Shown here: piece by piece, positions 1-8,580 of the stretch
Position numbering within the stretch: position 1 is the stretch's first letter
Layout: the number at the start of each line of letters is the position of its first letter
Source: Sphingomonas echinoides ATCC 14820
GTDB lineage: Bacteria; Pseudomonadota; Alphaproteobacteria; Sphingomonadales; Sphingomonadaceae
DNA: 64,000 nt
Direction of reading: 5' to 3'
NCBI RefSeq assembly: GCF_000241465.1
Contig: NZ_JH584235.1
Location: forward strand, 3,144,602-3,208,601
Notes under the pieces: generated by a model
What the model saw: the letters and a program-made list of their open reading frames with translations, nothing else
The model's database searches: none
What the model was told of the DNA's origin: nothing
Made by a program: the position numbers and the translations under genes

Positions 1-1227
1 AACCGCTGGGTCAAGCGCGATCTCGTTCTCCTCGTCGCTCCCAGTCTTGCCGGACTGCGCGAGCGTGTCGGATGCATTGGTCTCCGGCGTTATGGCTGCG
101 GGCTGGTCGCCGGGTTCCGCCATTGGCTGCATTTGTCCGCTTTGCGGGGGTAGCACGGTCGATACGGTCGTATTGGGCAATCCTTGGGTCGGCGCGGATG
201 CCACTGCGGTGGTGTCGGCGACATCCGCTTTGCCCATGGTCAGGACGGTTGACGGCGATGATGCCGTATCGGTGCGCGTGGTGCCGTATATTGGCGCGGA
301 AAATGCGGCCGCGACCGGCGTTGCGCGCGACGCGCGCGCTGCTTCGGTCGGGCGGGAAAGGTTGGCGGCAACGGCGATGGGCGGTGGCACGGGAGCCGCA
401 TCGGTCTCCAGCACCGCGGAGGCAACTGCGGTCGGGTCGAGCTTCGCAGTGGTTACGGTTGCGGGTGCAACGGTGAGCCCGGTGGCGTTTGCAGTGACCG
501 CGTTGCGCGGTTCGCGCGCCGGGCCTGCTGTAATTGGGCTCCGCGTGCCCTGGAGGGTTGGCAACGGTTCGGGCACAGTTGGCGTCGGGGCGGGCGTGGC
601 GGCAACGGAACCGCCATTAGCGGCACTGCTTGCCACCGGAAGCGTCGGGGCGCGGTCTGTCGCGATCTCCGGCGCGGAGGGGGCGGTAGATGCCGTCGCT
701 ACAGCGCGGGGCTCCGGCACAAGGTTGCCAAGCGACGGCGTGCTGGGTGCCGTGGCGGCCATGGCTGCGGAGGCGTTGGGCAAGGCGTGCGGGAGCAGGG
801 CCGTAGGACGCTCTGCATTTCCCGAGGCTATGCCTGCCGCGAGCAGTGCAGAGTTATCACGCCCAGCCGACGGGACCGGGGCATTGGTGGCGACCACGCC
901 CAAAATTGGCGTACTCCTCACCGATACGGTCGGCGCGGTGCCCAACGCGCCGATCAAAGACGGCGCGGGCGGGTTCGGTGTCGCAGCGGCCTGTGCGGTT
1001 GTCAGCGTCGTCGCCGATGCACTCCCCAGAAGGGCGAGCGTGGTGAACGCCATCGCACCGGTGTCGCTGGTGGCGGTCGACAACGGCAGCACAGGCGAAG
1101 CGGTAGCAGCCGCCGGAACGCTAAGCGAAACGAGGTCGCCAAGGGTTGCCGCAAAACCCTGCGCTACACCGTTGGGGCGACCGATTGCGCCGGGCAATCC
1201 GGCCATTCCGCTTCCAACGATCTGCAT
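1..1227 (-). CDS. fliK: FliK-like flagellar hook-length control protein, N-terminal part (gene runs off the window)
   Basis: An open frame of 409 codons starts at an ATG at 1227 with an AAGGA-type ribosome site just upstream and reaches the window edge without a stop. The visible part is low-complexity, dominated by Ala, Thr, Pro, Ser and Val, with almost no aromatic or charged residues until the last codons, where an acidic patch appears. That composition is usual for the long disordered N-terminal half of FliK, the secreted molecular ruler that ends hook growth and switches export specificity; the conserved C-terminal domain would lie outside. It follows flhA on the same strand, 60 bases away, as the last visible gene of the leftward flagellar run. 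The name is an inference from position and composition only. A long rightward frame over the same bases is a shadow. Confidence 0.6.
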   Translation of the reverse strand, partial: MQIVGSGMAGLPGAIGRPNGVAQGFAATLGDLVSLSVPAAATASPVLPLSTATSDTGAMAFTTLALLGSASATTLTTAQAAATPNPPAPSLIGALGTAPTVSVRSTPILGVVATNAPVPSAGRDNSALLAAGIASGNAERPTALLPHALPNASAAMAATAPSTPSLGNLVPEPRAVATASTAPSAPEIATDRAPTLPVASSAANGGSVAATPAPTPTVPEPLPTLQGTRSPITAGPAREPRNAVTANATGLTVAPATVTTAKLDPTAVASAVLETDAAPVPPPIAVAANLSRPTEAARASRATPVAAAFSAPIYGTTRTDTASSPSTVLTMGKADVADTTAVASAPTQGLPNTTVSTVLPPQSGQMQPMAEPGDQPAAITPETNASDTLAQSGKTGSDEENEIALDPAV

Positions 1228-1287
1228 GCAGTTCCTTTCACGGCGAGGCCTTCATCCCATTATAGGCGGGTCGCGGCGGGAGCGTGC

Positions 1288-3381
1288 TCAACTGACCGTG
1301 CCAAGCGCACGAATGCGAGCGCGGGCGTGGATTTCGTTCTGCGACAGCACCACGGTCGAAGGCCGCACGCGCTCGATGATCGAGCGGACGAACGGGCGCA
1401 CGCTGGGGTTGGTGAGCAGGCACGGGATCTCGCCGCTCTCGGCCAGCCGGTCATAGGTTTCGCGCACCGCCGACACGAAGCCTTGTAGCGTGGAGGGGGC
1501 CATAGCGAGCTGGCGGTCGTCGCCGGTGCCGACGATGCTGTCGGCAAAGGCGGTGTCCCATTCGGGCGACAGCGTCACCACCGGAATGGCGTTGTCGCGG
1601 GTTTGCGCGACCGAAATCTGCCGGGCGAGGCGCGATCGGACATGTTCGGTCATCATCGTCAAATTGCTGGTCGAGGCCGACGCTTCGGCAATGCCTTCGA
1701 GGATGGTCGGGATGTCGCGGATCGAAATCCCTTCCGACAGCAAATTCTGCAGGATGCGCTGCACGCTCGACACCGAGACCTTGGACGGCACGATATCGGC
1801 GACCAGCTTTGCCGCGTCCTTGTGGATGTCGCCCAGCAGCTTTTGCGTTTCGGTGTAGGACAGCAGATCGGCGATATTGTCCTTCACCAGCTCGGTCAGG
1901 TGCGTGGTGATGATCGTGCCGCAATCCACGACCGTCAGGCCGCGGAAGCCCGCTTCCTCGCGCAACTCGCGGTCGATCCACAAAGCGGGCAGGTTGAACA
2001 CCGGCTCGCGCGTTGGCTCGCCGGGCAGCCCGGGAGCGCCGCCGCCGGGATTGATCAGCAGCAACTTGTCGAGCCGCACCTCGCCGCGCGCGGCTTCGCT
2101 TTCCTTGATGTAGATGACGTACTCGCTCGCCCCCAGCGCCATATTGTCGATGATGCGCACGGCGGGCAGCACGAAGCCGTAATCGGTCGCCATCTGACGG
2201 CGCAGCGCGCGGACCTGATCATCAAGACGCGGCTCGCGCGTCGCATCGTTGATGATCGGCAGCAGCGCATAGCCGATTTCGATGCGCAGCGAATCGATCG
2301 CCAGCGTCTGCGCGATCGGCTCCTCAACGATCTTGACCGTCGCGGCCTCGGTCGCTTCGGCCAGCCGCTCGGCATTGGCGGTGGCGATTGCCTTGCGGCT
2401 CATGCTCCAGGCAAGCCAGCCCGACAGACCGGCAAAACCGGCGAAGGGCACGAAGGGCAGGCCCGGCATCAGCGCCAGCGCGCCCATCAGGAAAGCGACC
2501 ATGCCAAACGCCTTGGGGAAGCGGCCGAGCTGTTCGCCCAGCGCATTGCCGGTCTTGCCGCGCGCGCTGCCCTTGGACACCAGCATGCCCGCCGCGACCG
2601 AGACGATCAGCGCCGGGATCTGGCTGACCAGACCGTCGCCCGCCGTCAGCACGGTATAGGTGCGGAACGCCTCGGCGACCGGCACGCCGTGCGAGAACAC
2701 GCCAATGCCGAGCCCGACGATGATGTTGATGCCGGTGATCAGCAGGCTGGCGACGGCGTCGCCCTTCACGAATTTGGAGGCACCATCCATCGAGCCGTAA
2801 AAACCGCTTTCGGCCTCCACCTCGGCACGGCGCTCCTTGGCTTGTTCTTCCGAAATCATGCCCGCCGACAGATCGGCGTCGATTGCCATCTGCTTGCCGG
2901 GCATGGCGTCCAGGCTGAAGCGGGCGGCGACTTCGGCGATGCGGCCCGCACCCTTGGTGATGACGACGAAATTGATGACGATCAGGATCGCGAAGATGGT
3001 CAGGCCGATGATCGTTTCGCCGCCCATCAGGAATTCGCCGAACGCGCCGATCACCCCGCCGGCTGCCTGCGGCCCCTCATGGCCGTGCCCCAGGATCAGC
3101 CGGGTCGAGGCGAGGTTGAGGCCGAGCCGCAGCATCGTCGCGATCAGCAGGATCGTCGGGAAGGCCGAGAGTTGCAGCGGCTTTTCGATGAACAGCGAGG
3201 TCATCAGGATCATCACCGACAAGGTGATCGACAAAGCGAGGCCGATATCGAGCAGCCATGCCGGGATCGGCAAAATGAGCATGCCGATGATGGCGATGAC
3301 GCCGAACGCCAGCGCGAGATCGCGCCCGGCACCGATCCGTTCGAGCAAGCGGGTAATGGGTAGCGGCAGCACAGCGTTCAC
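1288..3381 (-). CDS. flhA: Flagellar biosynthesis protein FlhA (type III export gate)
   Basis: 697 residues, the usual FlhA length. FlhA is the large inner-membrane subunit of the flagellar type III export gate; it couples proton flow to export and docks chaperone-substrate complexes. The N-terminal half (about residues 20-330) is a series of hydrophobic helices. The family signature lies in the cytoplasmic loop (SLDAMPGKQMAIDADL, near residue 155), followed by a soluble C-terminal half with the expected ending region (NPSVRPFVRSIIER). The ATG overlaps the stop of the upstream regulator gene by 4 bases, so the two are translationally coupled. FlhB, FliP, FliQ and FliR are not in the window. 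Confidence 0.96.
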   Translation of the reverse strand: MNAVLPLPITRLLERIGAGRDLALAFGVIAIIGMLILPIPAWLLDIGLALSITLSVMILMTSLFIEKPLQLSAFPTILLIATMLRLGLNLASTRLILGHGHEGPQAAGGVIGAFGEFLMGGETIIGLTIFAILIVINFVVITKGAGRIAEVAARFSLDAMPGKQMAIDADLSAGMISEEQAKERRAEVEAESGFYGSMDGASKFVKGDAVASLLITGINIIVGLGIGVFSHGVPVAEAFRTYTVLTAGDGLVSQIPALIVSVAAGMLVSKGSARGKTGNALGEQLGRFPKAFGMVAFLMGALALMPGLPFVPFAGFAGLSGWLAWSMSRKAIATANAERLAEATEAATVKIVEEPIAQTLAIDSLRIEIGYALLPIINDATREPRLDDQVRALRRQMATDYGFVLPAVRIIDNMALGASEYVIYIKESEAARGEVRLDKLLLINPGGGAPGLPGEPTREPVFNLPALWIDRELREEAGFRGLTVVDCGTIITTHLTELVKDNIADLLSYTETQKLLGDIHKDAAKLVADIVPSKVSVSSVQRILQNLLSEGISIRDIPTILEGIAEASASTSNLTMMTEHVRSRLARQISVAQTRDNAIPVVTLSPEWDTAFADSIVGTGDDRQLAMAPSTLQGFVSAVRETYDRLAESGEIPCLLTNPSVRPFVRSIIERVRPSTVVLSQNEIHARARIRALGTVS

Positions 3382-4721
3382 GGCGCGGGCGACACGGCGA
3401 TACCGGCCTCAATAAAGGTCTTCAGCTTGTTGCGCATCGTCCGCACCGAAATGCCGAGGATGCCCGATGCCGAAGTGCGGTTGCCGTGGCAGCGCTGCAG
3501 CGTTTGCAGGATCAGTTCGCGCTCGACCTCTTCGACCGTGCGGCCGACCAGCCCTTCGATTTCGAGGCGGCCTTCGGTGGCGGCGTGCTCCTGCGCGAGT
3601 TGCGAGCCATCGACCAGGACGATGTCGCGCGCCTCGATCCGGGGGCCGCGCGCGATCAGCACGGCGCGGTGGATGGCGTCTTCCAGTTCGCTGACATTGC
3701 CCGGCCAGCCATAGGCCTGCAGCACGCCTTCCGCCGCATCGCTGAGCGGACGCGGCGACAGCCCGTCCGCGTCGGCGAGGCGGTGGGCAAAGTGCCGTGC
3801 GAGCAGTGCGATATCGCCACGCCGCTGGCGCAGCGGCGGCATTTCGATGCGGGCAAGGCCGAGGCGGGCAAGCAGATCGGCGCGGAATGCGCCTGCCGCA
3901 ACGCGCTGCTGCAGGTCGATCGTGGACGTGGCGAGGACGCGCGCCTGCACCGCCACCGAATGGCTGCCGCCGATGCGCCGGATGTGATGTTCCTGCAGTG
4001 CCGACAGCAGGCGCGCTTGCGTCCCCGGCGACAGCGCCCCAACCTCGCGCAGCAGGATCGTGCCGCTGCCGGCCTTTTCGAACCGGCCGATGCGCAGCCC
4101 AAGCGCACCGGCAAAGGCGCCCTGCTCATGTCCGAACAGTTCCGAATCGACGATTTCAGGCGCGACTCCGGCGCATTCGACGACCAGGATCGGACCGAGC
4201 CGACCCGATGCTTCATGGATCGCGCGGGCCATCAGGCCCTTGCCAGTGCCGGTTTCGCCGACCAGCAGCACGGGCGACGCGCTGCGTGCCACCGCCAGCG
4301 CAAGGTTGCGCGCCCGCGCCAGATCGGGCGCGTCGCCCAGGATTTCGATCGACCCGCGCGCGACAACCGACGCGATCGCGGCGGCGATCAGCGCGCGTTC
4401 GGGCGGCAGCGGCAGATAGTCGCGCGCGCCAGCCCGGATCGCCGCCACCGCTTGCTGGGCCGAGGCGTTGATGCCGCACGCAATGACCGGCACGGCGAAG
4501 CGTTCGTCGCGCAAATGCTGCAAGAAACCGCGCACATCGGCATCGACATCGATCATCACCAGGTCGCCACCGCTTATCCGCAGCAGCGCGATGGCTTCGG
4601 CGGCATCGTCCGCCATCGTCACGTCCGCCCCCGCCGCGCGCGCCAGATCGGCGGCGAGGCGAAATTCGGAGCCGGGGGCCCCAACGAGCAGCAATCGTAC
4701 CGCTGGGGTCATGCCCTTCAT
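3378..4721 (-). CDS. flbD: FlbD/FleQ-type sigma-54 interacting flagellar regulator with degenerate AAA+ motifs
   Basis: 447 residues. Layout: an N-terminal receiver-like fold (about 5-115), a central AAA+ sigma-54 interaction domain (about 125-350) and a C-terminal Fis-type helix-turn-helix (about 400-440). Walker A is clear (GETGTGKG). Two core motifs are altered: the sigma-54 contact loop normally written GAFTGA reads GAFAGA, and the Walker B core normally LDE reads LRE. These changes put classical activation of sigma-54 RNA polymerase in doubt, although the arginine-rich second half and the DNA-binding tail look intact. In Caulobacter, FlbD controls late flagellar genes. Here the gene overlaps fliN and flhA by 4 bases at each end, so it is made with the structural genes it probably regulates. 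Confidence 0.8.
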   Translation of the reverse strand: MKGMTPAVRLLLVGAPGSEFRLAADLARAAGADVTMADDAAEAIALLRISGGDLVMIDVDADVRGFLQHLRDERFAVPVIACGINASAQQAVAAIRAGARDYLPLPPERALIAAAIASVVARGSIEILGDAPDLARARNLALAVARSASPVLLVGETGTGKGLMARAIHEASGRLGPILVVECAGVAPEIVDSELFGHEQGAFAGALGLRIGRFEKAGSGTILLREVGALSPGTQARLLSALQEHHIRRIGGSHSVAVQARVLATSTIDLQQRVAAGAFRADLLARLGLARIEMPPLRQRRGDIALLARHFAHRLADADGLSPRPLSDAAEGVLQAYGWPGNVSELEDAIHRAVLIARGPRIEARDIVLVDGSQLAQEHAATEGRLEIEGLVGRTVEEVERELILQTLQRCHGNRTSASGILGISVRTMRNKLKTFIEAGIAVSPAP

Positions 4722-5083
4722 CGTTCGCCCCGCACGATTTCGGTCAGCGTCACGCCCAGCGAGCCGTCGATCAGCACGACTTCTCCGCGCGCGATCAGGC
4801 GGTTGTTGACGAAAATGTCGACCGGCTCCCCAACGCGACGGTCGAGCTCGACGACGGTGCCGACGACGAGTTGCAGCAATTTGCCGACCGGCATGCGCGA
4901 CCGGCCGAGCACGGCCTGCACCTTGACCGGCACATCATAGACCGCTTCGAGCCCCTCGGCCGGGCTGCCCCCGGCGGGCGCGCGGCTTGGCTCGTCCGCG
5001 AAATCGGCGATGAAGGGTTGTTCGGTCTGCACAGGCGGGTCGAGCGCGACCAGCGAGGGTTCGGAATCCATGGGCTGTTCCAT
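4718..5083 (-). CDS. fliN: Flagellar motor switch protein FliN
   Basis: 121 residues: an acidic, Pro-rich N-terminal tail (about 1-45) and a SpoA-type domain (about 48-118) with the typical V-x-V and hydrophobic-G-hydrophobic pattern (GTVVELDRRVGEPVDIFVN). FliN forms most of the C-ring with FliG and FliM and binds CheY-P and the FliH export complex. The start ATG lies one base after the fliF stop and the stop overlaps the next gene, so this is a tightly packed operon. FliM is not in the window. Confidence 0.92.
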   Translation of the reverse strand: MEQPMDSEPSLVALDPPVQTEQPFIADFADEPSRAPAGGSPAEGLEAVYDVPVKVQAVLGRSRMPVGKLLQLVVGTVVELDRRVGEPVDIFVNNRLIARGEVVLIDGSLGVTLTEIVRGER

Positions 5084-5084
5084 C

Positions 5085-6689
5085 TTATGAGTTCATCCAT
5101 TGCCGGATTACGGAGGCGGATTCGGGCGGGCTTTCGGCGATCGTGGTGCCGATGCGTTTGAGCGCCGAAAGTTTGATGCGGCCATCGACCTGCGCGAGCG
5201 CGATTTCCTGGTCGAGCAGATGCTGGTCGCCGCCGAGTGCGGCGATTTGCTGCATCGCGTCGGGGTCGCCATCGGCGGCGCGCGCGGCCAGCGCCAGGCG
5301 CTCGGGGTCGCTGCCGAGCTGTTGCACTTGCTCTGCGACAACGGCGGGTTCCGGCGATGGTTTCGGCAGCAACATGCGCAGGACGATCACCCCGACCACC
5401 GCGATCACCAGCAGTTCGATCAGCGAGAAAATCTTGTCCATTGGCAGCAGCGACAGCAGCCCGCTCTTATTTTCAGCCAGCGCATCGCCAGCGGTGAAGG
5501 GCATGCTTTCGACGACGACGCTATCGCCGCGCTTGGTGTCGATGCCGGCCGCATTTTCGACGATCCGGGTCAGCCGCTGAATCTGGGCAGCGGGAAGGCC
5601 CTTCGGGCCGCCATCGACCATCACCGCGATCGACAGCCGCTTGATCTGGCCGGGAACGCGCACCGTTACGGTGTGGGTGCTGCTATTCTCATAAGTGGTG
5701 TCTTCGGAATTCTGCGTGCTCGCGGTCTTGCGCGAGGTGCCGGTTCCTCCAGCGGGTGTCGCCTGCGCGTCGGGCAATTGCCCCGCGACCGAGGCTTGCG
5801 GTGTGGTCGCGTTGTTCTCGGCATTCTGGTCGCCGGATTCGACCGTGGTCTGGTGGCCGATCACTTGCTTGTCGGGGTCGAAGGCGGTGGTTTCCTCGCG
5901 CGTCTGGTCGCGGTCGATCAGCGCGGACACCTCGGCGCGGACCTTGCCCATGCCGACGATCGGCGCGAGCAGCGATTCGATCTCGTCCCGCAATTTGGCC
6001 TCGGTGGCGGTCTGGCGCTCATCGGCTTCGGCACCGCCGGCTGACCCGGCATCGCCCGCGCGGGCCAGCAGGGCACCGGTCTGATCGACCACCGACACTG
6101 CTTCGGGCGCGAGCTCGGGCACTGAGGACGCGACGAGATAGCGGATCGAGGCGACCGCTTCGGTGGACAGCCGTCCCTTGGTCTTCACCGTGACGGCGGC
6201 GGTCGATTTGCGGCTTTCGGTCGCGAACATCGCGCGCTCGGGCATGACGATGTGGACGCGCGCCTTGGACACGCCGTCCAGGCTTTCGATCGATTTGCCC
6301 AACTCGCCTTCGATCGCGCGGGTCTCGTTCAGTTTCGCACGCGAAGCGGACACGCCGAAGCTCTGTTCGTTGTCGAGCACGTCATAGCCGATCTTGCCGC
6401 CAAGATGATCGCCCGCCATCGCCATGCGCAATTCGGCGAGCTTGTCCTGTGGGGCGAGGATCGAGGTGCCGTCGGCGGACAGGCGATACTCGACGCCCTT
6501 CGCCTTCAGCTTTTCGGTGATCGATTGTGCGGCGGCGGGATCGAGGTCGGTGAACAAAAAGCCCATCGAAGAGGTCGATCCGCGCGTCGCGACGAATGCC
6601 AGCGCCGCCAAGACGGCCAGCGCCACACCGGCCATTACGGCAAGCCGTCTTACGCCCAATTGCGAAAAGAGAGTGCGCGCTGCTTCCAA
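5085..6689 (-). CDS. fliF: Flagellar MS-ring protein FliF
   Basis: 534 residues. FliF builds the membrane-embedded MS ring on which the motor and export gate assemble. There is a transmembrane helix near the N-terminus (about 17-40), two ring-building motifs in the periplasmic part, a long Gly/Thr/Ala-rich variable stretch (about 290-340), and a second transmembrane helix (about 430-450) followed by the FliG-binding tail. The only start that fits is a TTG at 6689 with GGGA at good spacing; no ATG or GTG is in frame upstream before a stop. A 105-base gap with a palindromic site separates it from fliH, suggesting its own promoter. fliE is not adjacent. Confidence 0.95.
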   Translation of the reverse strand: MEAARTLFSQLGVRRLAVMAGVALAVLAALAFVATRGSTSSMGFLFTDLDPAAAQSITEKLKAKGVEYRLSADGTSILAPQDKLAELRMAMAGDHLGGKIGYDVLDNEQSFGVSASRAKLNETRAIEGELGKSIESLDGVSKARVHIVMPERAMFATESRKSTAAVTVKTKGRLSTEAVASIRYLVASSVPELAPEAVSVVDQTGALLARAGDAGSAGGAEADERQTATEAKLRDEIESLLAPIVGMGKVRAEVSALIDRDQTREETTAFDPDKQVIGHQTTVESGDQNAENNATTPQASVAGQLPDAQATPAGGTGTSRKTASTQNSEDTTYENSSTHTVTVRVPGQIKRLSIAVMVDGGPKGLPAAQIQRLTRIVENAAGIDTKRGDSVVVESMPFTAGDALAENKSGLLSLLPMDKIFSLIELLVIAVVGVIVLRMLLPKPSPEPAVVAEQVQQLGSDPERLALAARAADGDPDAMQQIAALGGDQHLLDQEIALAQVDGRIKLSALKRIGTTIAESPPESASVIRQWMNS

Positions 6690-6752
6690 AGTGAGTCCCG
6701 ATCCTGACCGTAGGGGCGAGCCCCCATGACTATCTTATAGGATGGAGACGGG

Positions 6753-6784
6753 CGGCAATTTCTGCCGGGCGGAAAAAATTGCCG
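6753..6784 (-). promoter_or_regulatory. Inverted repeat with an ftr-like element upstream of fliF
   Basis: On the minus strand 6769-6753 reads CCCGGCAGAAATTGCCG. This fits the Caulobacter ftr (FlbD-binding) consensus as I remember it, C-CGGC--AAA--GC-G. The same block forms a 9-bp perfect inverted repeat (6753-6761 with 6776-6784), so it could also fold as a hairpin at the end of fliH. It lies about 64-95 bases before the fliF start. No convincing sigma-54 -24/-12 pair was found next to it. Confidence 0.4.
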
Positions 6785-6794
6785 TGTGGAGCGA

Positions 6795-7454
6795 TCAGGC
6801 GGTCGGAGGAGGGGGCAGCAGCGAGGCCAGTTCGCTTTCCACTGCGGCCAGTCGCGCGGCCCTTTCCAGCAGCAGGCCGCCTTGTTCCCAATCGATCAAC
6901 GCATCGCCCGGGGCGAGCGTCGCATCGGGCACGACGCCGACATGCAGCTTGCGCCGGTCGGCGGCTTGGCGCGTGGCGACGCGCTGCTCGACCGCCTCGA
7001 CCAGATCGGGGTGGACGCGGACTTGCAGCTCGGTGCCGCGCGCGACCTGCTGCAGCACCCGGCCGATCCCGTCATCGATCAGCCCGGTCGGATCGCGCAC
7101 GAGCGCGCGGCCGGCAATGGCATCGGCCGCAGCCAGCGCCACGTCGGTGGCGTCGGCAACGATGCGGCGCGTGGTCTCGGCAAAGCGCGCGTCGAGCGCA
7201 TCGAGCGCGCCGTGCATCGCATCGATGGCACACAGCAATGCCGCGTCGCGTTCGGTGCGTGCCTGGGCAAGCCCGGCTTCGAACGCATCGGCGCGGGCGA
7301 TCGAGAGGGCGTTTTCATGATCGGCCTTGCGCGCGTCCAGCTCGGCGCGCAGCGCCGCCTGATCGAGCATCGAATCGGGCATGTCGAACGGCGTCGGACC
7401 CATCTCGGTAAAGACGCGGTCGAAGGCGAAGCGCTGGACGGTTTCAAAACTCAT
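6795..7454 (-). CDS. fliH: FliH-like flagellar export ATPase regulator
   Basis: 219 residues, without Cys and rich in Ala, Asp and Glu. The first 50 residues are variable; the middle (about 50-130) is a long helical, coiled-coil-like region; the C-terminal third (about 130-215) has the FliH/HrpE pattern with VHPDLVEAVEQR and a following D-x-x-L-x-x-GDALIDWEQGG-like segment. FliH tethers the FliI ATPase to the C-ring and holds it inactive. It starts 13 bases after the fliG stop. FliI is not in the window. The family is fairly clear from the C-terminal half and from position. Confidence 0.82.
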   Translation of the reverse strand: MSFETVQRFAFDRVFTEMGPTPFDMPDSMLDQAALRAELDARKADHENALSIARADAFEAGLAQARTERDAALLCAIDAMHGALDALDARFAETTRRIVADATDVALAAADAIAGRALVRDPTGLIDDGIGRVLQQVARGTELQVRVHPDLVEAVEQRVATRQAADRRKLHVGVVPDATLAPGDALIDWEQGGLLLERAARLAAVESELASLLPPPPTA

Positions 7455-7467
7455 ATGCCTGTCTCCG

Positions 7468-8502
7468 TCACACGATCATCGTGTCGTCGCTCTTGGGATC
7501 GACCAGCGTGATTTCCCCGGCATCGGCCAGGGTCTTGGCAAGTCGGACGAGCGAGGACTGGGCTTCTTCGCAATCGCGCGCACGCACCGGCCCCATGCCG
7601 GCCATGTCCTCGCGCAGCAGCTTGGCGGCGCGTTCGGTCATGGTGCTGAAGAACAGCTTCTTCATCTCCTCCGGGGCCCCCTTCAGCGCCAGCGCCATTT
7701 CGCGCTTGTCGGCATTGCGCACGACCACGCCGATCGCGGCGGGCAGCAAATTGCCCAGATCCTCGAAGGTGAACATCAAGGCGCGAATGCGGATGGCGGA
7801 TTCGGGCACGCGCTCGTCGAGCGCCGCCAGCATCTTTTCCTCGGTCGAGCGGTCGAGCGCGTTGAACATGTCGGCCATCGCCTCATGCGGATCGCGCTTG
7901 TTGGAGCGCGACAGATTGGCCATGAATTCGGTGCGCAGCGTCTGCTCGATTTCGAGGATGACTTCCTTCTGCACCGTCTCCATCCGCAACATGCGCATGA
8001 TGACATCGACCGCAAATTCGCTGGGCAATTCGGACAGCACGCGGGCGGCATGTTCCGAGCGCAGCTTCGACAGGATCACCGCCACCGTCTGCGGATATTC
8101 GTGGCGCAAGCCTTGCGCGAGCACGGTTTCGCTGACGTTGGACAGCTTGTCCCACATCGTCCGGCCGGAGGGGCCGCGAATGTCCTCCATGATGTCCTTG
8201 ACGCGCTCGCCCGGCAGGATGCCCGAGAGCAAGCGCTCGGTCGATTCATAGGAACCGTGCAGCGAGGCCATGCTGGCGACCTCGCCGCTGAAATGCACCA
8301 GCAGATATTCGACCACCACCGCAGGGATGCGGCCAAGGCCTGCGATCGTGGCGGACAATTCCTTAATCTCGTCGACCGACAGCTGTTCCCAGATCGGCGC
8401 GCCATGTTCTCTTCCGAGTGCGAGCATCAAGGCCGCAGCCCGCTGTTGCCCGGTGAATCGCTTCATTTCAGGCGGTTCGCCCATTTGCGCCATCATGTTC
8501 AC
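7468..8502 (-). CDS. fliG: Flagellar motor switch protein FliG
   Basis: 344 residues from the GTG at 8502, which has GGGGA six bases upstream; a TTG at 8505 and an ATG at 8496 are alternatives. FliG is the rotor component that contacts MotA and generates torque. The three FliG domains are visible: an N-terminal domain binding FliF (residues about 10-100), a middle ARM domain with the 'EHAARVLSELP' region, and a C-terminal charged domain with the conserved 'FEDLGNL' helix. It is the first gene of the leftward run and diverges from flaEY across about 80 bases, which should hold promoters for both directions. Confidence 0.95.
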   Translation of the reverse strand: MNMMAQMGEPPEMKRFTGQQRAAALMLALGREHGAPIWEQLSVDEIKELSATIAGLGRIPAVVVEYLLVHFSGEVASMASLHGSYESTERLLSGILPGERVKDIMEDIRGPSGRTMWDKLSNVSETVLAQGLRHEYPQTVAVILSKLRSEHAARVLSELPSEFAVDVIMRMLRMETVQKEVILEIEQTLRTEFMANLSRSNKRDPHEAMADMFNALDRSTEEKMLAALDERVPESAIRIRALMFTFEDLGNLLPAAIGVVVRNADKREMALALKGAPEEMKKLFFSTMTERAAKLLREDMAGMGPVRARDCEEAQSSLVRLAKTLADAGEITLVDPKSDDTMIV

Positions 8503-8580
8503 CAATTTTCCCCAGAAAATTCGCCGAAAGCACGGCCTTCGAGCGTCTCTCCCTGCTATTATAGGAAGAGTCTTATAGGG

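Noticed and set aside
47..1456. 469-codon rightward open frame opposite fliK
   Set aside because: Ala/Val/Gly-rich shadow; the opposite strand has a ribosome site, an ATG and a FliK-like composition.
1603..3363. 586-codon rightward frame opposite flhA
   Set aside because: Rich in Asp, Gln, Arg and His, typical of antisense to high-GC genes; flhA is certain on the other strand.
6690..6794. Sigma-54 promoter before fliF
   Set aside because: No GG-N10-GC pair in the right sequence context was found.
7381..8580. 400-codon upstream extension of the flaEY frame
   Set aside because: Runs antisense through fliG and fliH; the real start at 8581 has a ribosome site.
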